Origin: Chitinophagaceae bacterium
Lineage (GTDB): Bacteria; Bacteroidota; Bacteroidia; Chitinophagales; Chitinophagaceae
Assembly: GCA_025362915.1 (NCBI GenBank)
Contig: JANYEU010000211.1
Span: 1-11,353 of the forward strand
DNA: 11,353 nt
Direction of reading: 5' to 3'
Positions 8,101 through 11,353 of this stretch are shown here, in pieces (within the stretch, counting starts at the first letter, position 1; each line of letters begins with the position of its first letter). Made by a program: the position numbers and the translations under genes. Under the pieces are notes generated by a model. It was not told where the DNA came from. It made no database searches and saw only the letters and a program-made list of their open reading frames with translations.

Positions 8101-8391
8101 ATTTATCTCATCAGAGTAGCCAAGTATAGGTTTTACACTATTATCGGCTGCAACTATTACAAATCCCTTTGTGCCTATCGTGTTAAATACATAAAACAAA
8201 GCCTTTTGCGAGATACTATCTATTGCTGTGTATGATAAGCTAAGGTTATCAATATTTGTATGTTGGGAAAAATTGGTTTTATATAAAAGAAAGTTCCTAC
8301 CAACCAGTTTAGCAGTGGAATCATCTACTGGGTTGGCAAATGTGCCAGTGAACAAACCGAACAGCGTATAGAGTACAATTAGTTTTTTCAC
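5173..8391 (-). CDS. secreted C10 (streptopain-like) cysteine peptidase with dockerin-like, cohesin-like and T9SS sorting domains
   Basis: Numbering is from the GTG at 8436, which gives 1087 residues. I prefer the GTG at 8391 (residue 16; 1072 residues) because it starts a clean signal peptide, MKKLIVLYTLFGLFTGTFA, while the longer form adds 15 residues over a possible promoter at 8414-8421. Order: Spi-type propeptide (about 36-165); C10 catalytic domain (about 170-412) with WNQSPYYNTQCP, Cys203 in TGCVATVMAQ, His353 in GGGHSFIADGY and the NWGWGGSNNGYY segment; a beta-sandwich (415-535); a short Cys-Gly repeat-like linker (540-585); an Ig-like domain (590-675); a carboxypeptidase-regulatory-like segment (680-725); a dockerin-like module with two related helices (IIDVYLVQAHILG, 740-752, and DVNNDGSVSLTDVFYMKRLI, 766-785); a cohesin-like module (about 865-995); and a type A T9SS domain (1003-1087) with PNPSDG and AAGVYYLKA, ending KKVIIR. 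It should be exported by Sec, crossed to the surface by T9SS, and activated by propeptide removal. Confidence 0.9.
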   Translation of the reverse strand: MKKLIVLYTLFGLFTGTFANPVDDSTAKLVGRNFLLYKTNFSQHTNIDNLSLSYTAIDSISQKALFYVFNTIGTKGFVIVAADNSVKPILGYSDEINFDNTNIPIQFTEWMDGYKSEINYAVKNSKEIDTSWKELLKPRAKPTKELFGLSTFGIAVVSPLLKTTWNQSPYYNTQCPIDATKGQTVTGCVATVMAQIMKYWKYPAKGIGTRSYIPKSNPQFGLLTANFGGTTYLWDSMPNALLATSTANQTKAIATLMYQCGVSVNMDYTTTNSVAYTTGGLYYNSADYALQAYFGYDNNLQAIQRSSFTSAKWIDTIEKELKAGRPVIYRGTGSGGGHSFIADGYDNNNYLHINWGWGGSNNGYYQMDSLNPKSIGIGGGAGGYNNTQFAIIGIQPNAGTLYGIGLNSTLTLSSATIPFDSVFSVTANLINVGTTNFAGDYSAAVFDASNNFVDFIQTISNTTLKSGISTKSLKFSTLGLTTMLPGTYEVAIYYRTTGGNWTLVANNGIFNNYIFIKVNPVVPKIITLALSGCKSIVYNGKTYLSSTVVNDTLKAVQGWDSLYKVATITITAPVTPSVSIAATKTTINKGDNVLFTATPTNGGTTPTYQWKKNSVNINGATAATYTTTTLSNNDTITCQLTSNVACVTFATTLSNKIIEKVITSLSISGNLITPSGTGIPKVFVGLNGAKSLFTNKYSFTVSSNANYTLKPSKNNDSFKTNGVSIIDVYLVQAHILGKQLLGSPYKIIAADVNNDGSVSLTDVFYMKRLILGLDTTFTGTRLWAFVDSAYKFPIATNPFPYKDSISFNNLLSNQPKQTFIGVKLGDVNYDWKSTIAGIDNKPNKPIQLYYPTISTIKGNQTEVRIPLKVKDFKNIIGFQFTLNYNSKNLQLVGVENNTLGIEYNTTHKENGRITFLWNDKTILSRTLMDSTKLMDLLFTQKENGGNDSLSITDDITPIEAWDANYQKHGMELSAINDLPITQPILSTENWAIVPNPSDGLLKINLSLKENKDIHFYLTTVEGRLLSLKKIAVIKGFSTLTLNLNEHGKLAAGVYYLKALGLDVQDTKKVIIR

Positions 8392-8608
8392 TTTGTTAAA
8401 ATTAAAATCGGTTGTAAAGTAATACAATTCTTGCACTACTAAAATTTAAATGATAGAATGGCTTCTGCAGTATTTAGTTTCTTTTCTCTTATAGCATGAT
8501 CAAGGATTTTGAAATGATGGATAATGCTGCCTTAAACAACAAAGAATCCTGTAAAATGAGGCCCCGTATCTGTAAACTATATATTTTAGCCGCCAAATTG
8601 TAAAAGAT

Positions 8609-9043
8609 ATGAAAAAAGTATTAATGGTTTTATTGGGAAGTGTTCTATTATCTACTGCCTCCAATGCGCAATCACTTATCGATCAGGCGAAAGCAAAGGC
8701 AAATGCAGCTGATGCAAAAGCAAAAGTAACTGCCGACCAAACCAAAGCAGCAGGTAAACAAGCAGAAATGGATGCAAGTGCTGCTGCCGCAAAGGCGAAA
8801 GCAAAAGAAGCAACTGCAAAAGCTAGCGTTACTGATACCAAACTAAAAGCAACAGCTGAAGCCAACCAGACTAAATCTGTTGGAAAACAAACTGTAGAAA
8901 ATGCTAAAACTGCCGCAGGAACAGGTGCAGCCAAATTAAAAAAAGATGGCACTCCAGCTATGCGCTTTAAAGAGAATAAGGGTAAACTAAAGCTCAAGTC
9001 CGACATTGCCGCCAAGAAAGTAACAAAAGATATAAAAGCTTAA
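8609..9043 (+). CDS. small exported Ala/Lys-rich protein, unknown function
   Basis: I do not recognise a characterised family. The 144-residue product has a clear signal peptide, MKKVLMVLLGSVLLSTASNA, with cleavage near residue 20-21. The mature part is dominated by Ala and Lys in heptad-like runs, predicted as long amphipathic helix, with no Cys, no Trp and no transmembrane segment. It contains an internal duplication: QTKAAGKQ (44-51) and QTKSVGKQ (87-94), 43 residues apart, within longer related stretches (35-56 and 76-99). A KKDGTPAMRFKENK segment (111-124) is of a kind seen at the ends of small Bacteroidota exported proteins. Composition recalls LEA-like or apolipoprotein-like helices, but that is only resemblance. 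A weak TATTTTAG box (8582-8589) lies 19 bp before the start. It is transcribed divergently from the peptidase, with a 217-bp gap from the 8391 start. Confidence 0.8.
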   Translation: MKKVLMVLLGSVLLSTASNAQSLIDQAKAKANAADAKAKVTADQTKAAGKQAEMDASAAAAKAKAKEATAKASVTDTKLKATAEANQTKSVGKQTVENAKTAAGTGAAKLKKDGTPAMRFKENKGKLKLKSDIAAKKVTKDIKA

Positions 9044-9142
9044 TTGTAATTTAATATAAAAAAATACAACAAGGACGGGATTGCAAGAAAGAGAGGCAGC
9101 TAGGAAGATAAAACTTATTAGTTCATATAGATTTACGTTCAA

Positions 9143-9212
9143 TCATGTATAATGCACAGAAACTAACATGAATTAACGCTCTTTCATGTTAGTTGAAATA
9201 GATTATACATGA
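9143..9212. repeat. 70-bp nested palindrome
   Basis: The outer arms TCATGTATAAT (9143-9153) and ATTATACATGA (9202-9212) are perfect 11-bp complements. The inner arms AACTAACATGAA (9161-9172) and TTCATGTTAGTT (9183-9194) are perfect 12-bp complements around a 10-nt loop. Between them is a symmetric 7/7 internal loop. As RNA this is a long, regular hairpin. It lies about 100 bp after the small exported protein gene and about 325 bp before atpG. It is AT-rich with no following U tract, so it is not a typical intrinsic terminator; a MITE-like element, a structured small RNA or an inverted binding site are alternatives. Confidence 0.85.
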
Positions 9213-9460
9213 AATGAAACTATTCAGTGTTAATACAAGCCACATTTACTATTATTTGCTGTAAATATGTGTGGGTTATTCCTGATGTATTTACAAAGCG
9301 GGAGGTTGAACTAGTAATGATAGGGATTTTAATCCCGTTAAAGCATAAAGAATCAGCGGTTCTTTATTATTGGCAGTTCGGGATGCGTTTCACTTAACAT
9401 CACGAAAACAACTTTATCCACGTCCAATAAATCAATAGAAATTAATATTCTGTTTTCAGT

Positions 9461-9468
9461 TACTTTTG
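9461..9468 (+). promoter_or_regulatory. possible -7 promoter box for atpG
   Basis: TACTTTTG matches the Bacteroidota TAnnTTTG consensus exactly and is followed by CCGCC. It lies 69 bp before the atpG ATG, giving a leader of roughly 60 nt. A TTG-type -33 box is not clear at the expected distance. This supports atpG having its own promoter. Confidence 0.45.
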
Positions 9469-9537
9469 CCGCCGAAATACAGGCTTACTGTCCTACAATT
9501 TATCTAGTAGGGCTACAAAAACAAGAAATAGTATACA

Positions 9538-10419
9538 ATGGGAGCTCAATTAAAAGAAGTACGTAACAGGATTAAGAGTGTTCAGAGTACGCAACAGATT
9601 ACCAAGGCGATGAAGATGGTAAGTGCGGCAAAACTTCGTAAGGCACAGGATGCTATTATACAAATGAGGCCTTACGCCCAAAAGTTGCAAGAGATGTTGA
9701 GCAACATAGTGAGCAATTCTGATGGTAATACCGAAATAAAACTGGCTGAAGCTAGAGAGGTAGAAAAGGTTTTACTAATAGTGATAACCAGCGATAGGGG
9801 ATTGTGTGGTGCATACAATGCCAATGTGGTAAAGATGGCAAAAGCTACAATTGAAGAAAAATATAGTACTCAGTTTGCAAAGGGTAATGTTACCGTGTGG
9901 AACATTGGTAAAAAAGGGTGGGAAAGTTTGACCAAGTCTGGCTTTAATACAGATGCCACCTTTAAGGATATTTATCTGCAATTGAAATTTGAAAACGTAC
10001 AAGCTGCTGCAGTAGCTGCCATGAAAGCGTTTGAAAACAAAGAGTTTGATGCGGTGGAATTGATATACAGTGAATTTAAGAATGCTGCCACCCAAGAGTT
10101 TAAGGCAGAACAGTTTTTGCCAATACCCAAGGTAACAAGCAAGGCTGGCGCTGCTAAGGCGGACTTTATATTTGAGCCTGCACAGGATGTATTGATTGCA
10201 GAACTGATGCCTAAGATATTAAATACACAATTATATAAAGCCGTATTGGATGGCAATGCTAGCGAACACGGTGCAAGGATGACGGCAATGGATAAGGCGA
10301 GCGAAAATGCAAACGAATTATTGAAGAGCCTGAAACTAAGCTACAACAGGGCAAGGCAAGCGGCCATCACTACCGAATTGACAGAAATTGTGAGCGGTGC
10401 AGCAGCATTGGAAGGGTAG
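9538..10419 (+). CDS. atpG: ATP synthase F1 subunit gamma
   Basis: The 293-residue product is the central rotor stalk of F1Fo ATP synthase, turning inside the alpha3beta3 head on the cytoplasmic face of the membrane. The N-terminal coiled-coil helix is plain (GAQLKEVRNRIKSVQSTQQI, 2-21, then KAMKMVSAAKLRKAQ). The Rossmann-like middle begins with ITSDRGLCGAYN (83-94). The C-terminal helix ends in the family signature ITTELTEIVSGAAA (277-290). Length is normal for the family and there is no sign of damage. It stands apart from other atp genes: atpA/atpH would often be just upstream, but here there is a 494-bp gap and an unrelated gene, and scpB follows. A promoter-like box at 9461-9468 suggests independent transcription. 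Confidence 0.97.
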   Translation: MGAQLKEVRNRIKSVQSTQQITKAMKMVSAAKLRKAQDAIIQMRPYAQKLQEMLSNIVSNSDGNTEIKLAEAREVEKVLLIVITSDRGLCGAYNANVVKMAKATIEEKYSTQFAKGNVTVWNIGKKGWESLTKSGFNTDATFKDIYLQLKFENVQAAAVAAMKAFENKEFDAVELIYSEFKNAATQEFKAEQFLPIPKVTSKAGAAKADFIFEPAQDVLIAELMPKILNTQLYKAVLDGNASEHGARMTAMDKASENANELLKSLKLSYNRARQAAITTELTEIVSGAAALEG

Positions 10420-10421
10420 AA

Positions 10422-10514
10422 CCCCTATCCCCTAAAGGGGGAAATGGACAAGTGGTAAGGGCTGTCTCTTAGCTAAATTTTCTTTTTTGGTTATACCCCT
10501 TTAGGGGATAGGGG
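10422..10514. repeat. 19-bp perfect inverted repeat between atpG and scpB
   Basis: CCCCTATCCCCTAAAGGGG (10422-10440) and its exact reverse complement (10496-10514) are separated by 55 bp. Each arm is also partly self-complementary (CCCCTAAAGGGG), so it can fold alone or with its partner. The left arm begins 2 bp after the atpG stop, and the right arm ends 1 bp before the scpB ATG. The spacer holds a T-rich run (TTTTCTTTTTT). CCCCTAAAGGGG-like sequences recur between genes in many Bacteroidota. The pair could end atpG transcription and also hide or expose the scpB start. Confidence 0.9.
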
Positions 10515-10515
10515 C

Positions 10516-11190
10516 ATGGAATTAAGCGAAATAATACCACATATTGAAGTACTCATCTTTGCAAGCGACAAGCCACTGACGGCATTGGAGATTGTAGAAT
10601 TGATAAACAATGAATTTGGTTTTATGGAACAAAGGGTATCCCTGGAACAGGTGGAGACCTGTATTGCCGGCATAAAGGAGAAATACCAATCGGAATTCTA
10701 TCCTTTTGAAGTGAAAGAAAGCGGTGGCGGATTACAGTTCCTTACCAAACCCCTCTTCTACAAAACAGTTGCCCAATTAAATGGTGATAAGTTCCTGAAA
10801 CGATTATCGAATGCGGCACTGGAAACCCTTGCCATCATTGCTTATAAACAACCCATCACCAAAGGGGAAGTGGAAAGCATACGTGGGGTAAATAGCGATT
10901 ACAGTGTTCAGAAACTATTGGAAAAAGAACTGATACTGATAGCCGGACGTAATGAAAAGATGCCAGGACATCCGCTTTTATATACCACTTCCAAGAACTT
11001 TATGGATTACTTCGGCATCAACTCTGCCGATGATTTGCCTAAAATAAGAGAAGTATTGGCCGAGCAATTTACACAAGGCACCATCGTAATGCCTGAAGAC
11101 TTCGCCTCTGGAATAGAAACTTTTGATGAGGATGGAACCCCATCAAACATTGTAGTAAATAAGGATGGAGCACTTGATATTACAGATTAG
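10516..11190 (+). CDS. scpB: segregation and condensation protein B
   Basis: The 224-residue product is ScpB, the winged-helix kleisin-associated subunit that binds ScpA in the Smc-ScpAB condensin acting on nucleoid DNA during chromosome segregation. The first winged helix covers about 1-85 (IEVLIFASDKPLTALEIVEL, residues 10-29). The second holds the family's strongest motif, LETLAIIAYKQPITKGEVE (102-120), then SIRGVNSDYSVQKLLEKELI (121-140). The acidic tail after about 190 (ETFDEDGTPSNIVVN) is probably disordered. Length is in the usual range. The ATG at 10516 follows directly on the right arm of the inverted repeat; the AGGGG runs in that arm could act as an unusual ribosome binding site. 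No scpA is in the window. Confidence 0.96.
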   Translation: MELSEIIPHIEVLIFASDKPLTALEIVELINNEFGFMEQRVSLEQVETCIAGIKEKYQSEFYPFEVKESGGGLQFLTKPLFYKTVAQLNGDKFLKRLSNAALETLAIIAYKQPITKGEVESIRGVNSDYSVQKLLEKELILIAGRNEKMPGHPLLYTTSKNFMDYFGINSADDLPKIREVLAEQFTQGTIVMPEDFASGIETFDEDGTPSNIVVNKDGALDITD

Positions 11191-11222
11191 ACCTGACAGG
11201 TTTCAAAAACCTGTCAGGTCTA
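11188..11222. terminator. perfect hairpin at the scpB stop codon
   Basis: The left arm 11188-11203 and right arm 11207-11222 form a 16-bp perfect stem (core ACCTGACAGGTTT/AAACCTGTCAGGT) around a 3-nt CAA loop. The left arm includes the TAG stop of scpB. It lacks a U tract on either side, so it may slow or protect the RNA end rather than be a classical intrinsic terminator. The ACCTGACAGGT motif is of the kind repeated between genes in Bacteroidota. Confidence 0.7.
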
Positions 11223-11270
11223 GAAACCATCACCCCAAACATACATTTCCCTACAATTATTTATAGAAGA

Positions 11271-11353
11271 ATGACTTTATCTAATCAACAGCTTAACAGT
11301 ATTGCGCAACAGTTTGGTACGCCCGTATATGTTTATCACGCAGAAAAAATGGC
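11271..11353 (+). CDS. lysA: diaminopimelate decarboxylase, N-terminal fragment
   Basis: The first 27 codons and two bases of a gene cut by the right edge are seen: MTLSNQQLNSIAQQFGTPVY and then VYHAEKM. The IAQQFGTPVYVYHAEK pattern is the typical opening of LysA, a PLP-dependent enzyme that converts meso-diaminopimelate to L-lysine in the cytoplasm. The PLP lysine would come later and is not in view. The start is the ATG at 11271, 80 bp after scpB and beyond the hairpin. Other fold-III PLP decarboxylases (for example carboxynorspermidine decarboxylase) begin similarly, so the symbol is probable rather than certain. Confidence 0.75.
   Translation, partial: MTLSNQQLNSIAQQFGTPVYVYHAEKM

Larger units (their letters stand above)
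9044..9537. other. 494-bp non-coding gap before atpG
   Basis: No convincing protein frame is present. The gap holds the nested palindrome at 9143-9212 and two smaller hairpins. One is GGGAT/ATCCC at 9323-9336. The other has an 8-bp perfect stem, ATAAAGAA (9345-9352) with TTCTTTAT (9360-9367), around a 7-nt loop. The last ~80 bp likely hold the atpG promoter. An unrecognised small RNA in this gap cannot be excluded by eye. Confidence 0.55.

Noticed and set aside
8683..9015. 110-residue Ala/Phe-rich minus-strand ORF
   Set aside because: It is the antisense of the Ala/Lys-rich gene, kept open by its codon bias; the plus frame has the signal peptide.
9323..9367. Intrinsic terminator before atpG
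   Set aside because: Stems are AT-rich and not followed by a T run; only hairpin potential is claimed.

Overview
The window looks like chromosomal DNA of a Bacteroidota bacterium, most likely from the Chitinophagaceae or a nearby family. The evidence is a menaquinone-type ubiE followed by an overlapping porT, a secreted C10 peptidase ending in a type IX secretion (T9SS) sorting domain, and starts that lack Shine-Dalgarno sequences but have TAnnTTTG-like motifs just upstream. The family-level placement is inferred from protein style only.

Layout. Positions 1-1403 are gene-poor. They hold a 43-bp tandem repeat (142-330), a 29-codon remnant that resembles the N-terminus of a DUF975-type membrane protein (717-806), and a cluster of palindromic intergenic elements (891-1296). 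Next, on the + strand, come ubiE/menG (1404-2147), porT (2120-2854, overlapping ubiE) and a large cobalamin-binding-type radical SAM protein of unknown function (2935-5139, apparent TTG start). A 1.07-kDa-residue-scale (about 1070-residue) modular secreted cysteine peptidase is encoded convergently on the - strand (5173-8391). Divergent from it is a small exported Ala/Lys-rich protein (8609-9043). A 494-bp non-coding gap with a large nested palindrome leads to atpG (9538-10419), then scpB (10516-11190), and the first 27 codons of a probable lysA run off the right edge (11271-11353).

How the genes fit together. MenG makes the last methylation of menaquinone, and AtpG is the rotor stalk of ATP synthase, so both serve respiration, but they are not in one operon here. 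PorT is a component linked to the T9SS, and the peptidase in the same window carries a T9SS C-terminal domain, so it is a plausible cargo of that system. ScpB and LysA are housekeeping genes for chromosome segregation and lysine/peptidoglycan precursor synthesis.

No complete new multi-gene system is visible. The items most worth a second look are the uncharacterised radical SAM protein with an unusual C-x4-C-x2-C cluster motif, the peptidase carrying dockerin-like and cohesin-like modules in one chain, the nested palindrome at 9143-9212, the 19-bp perfect inverted repeat bridging atpG and scpB, and the 43-bp tandem repeat built from two related half-units.
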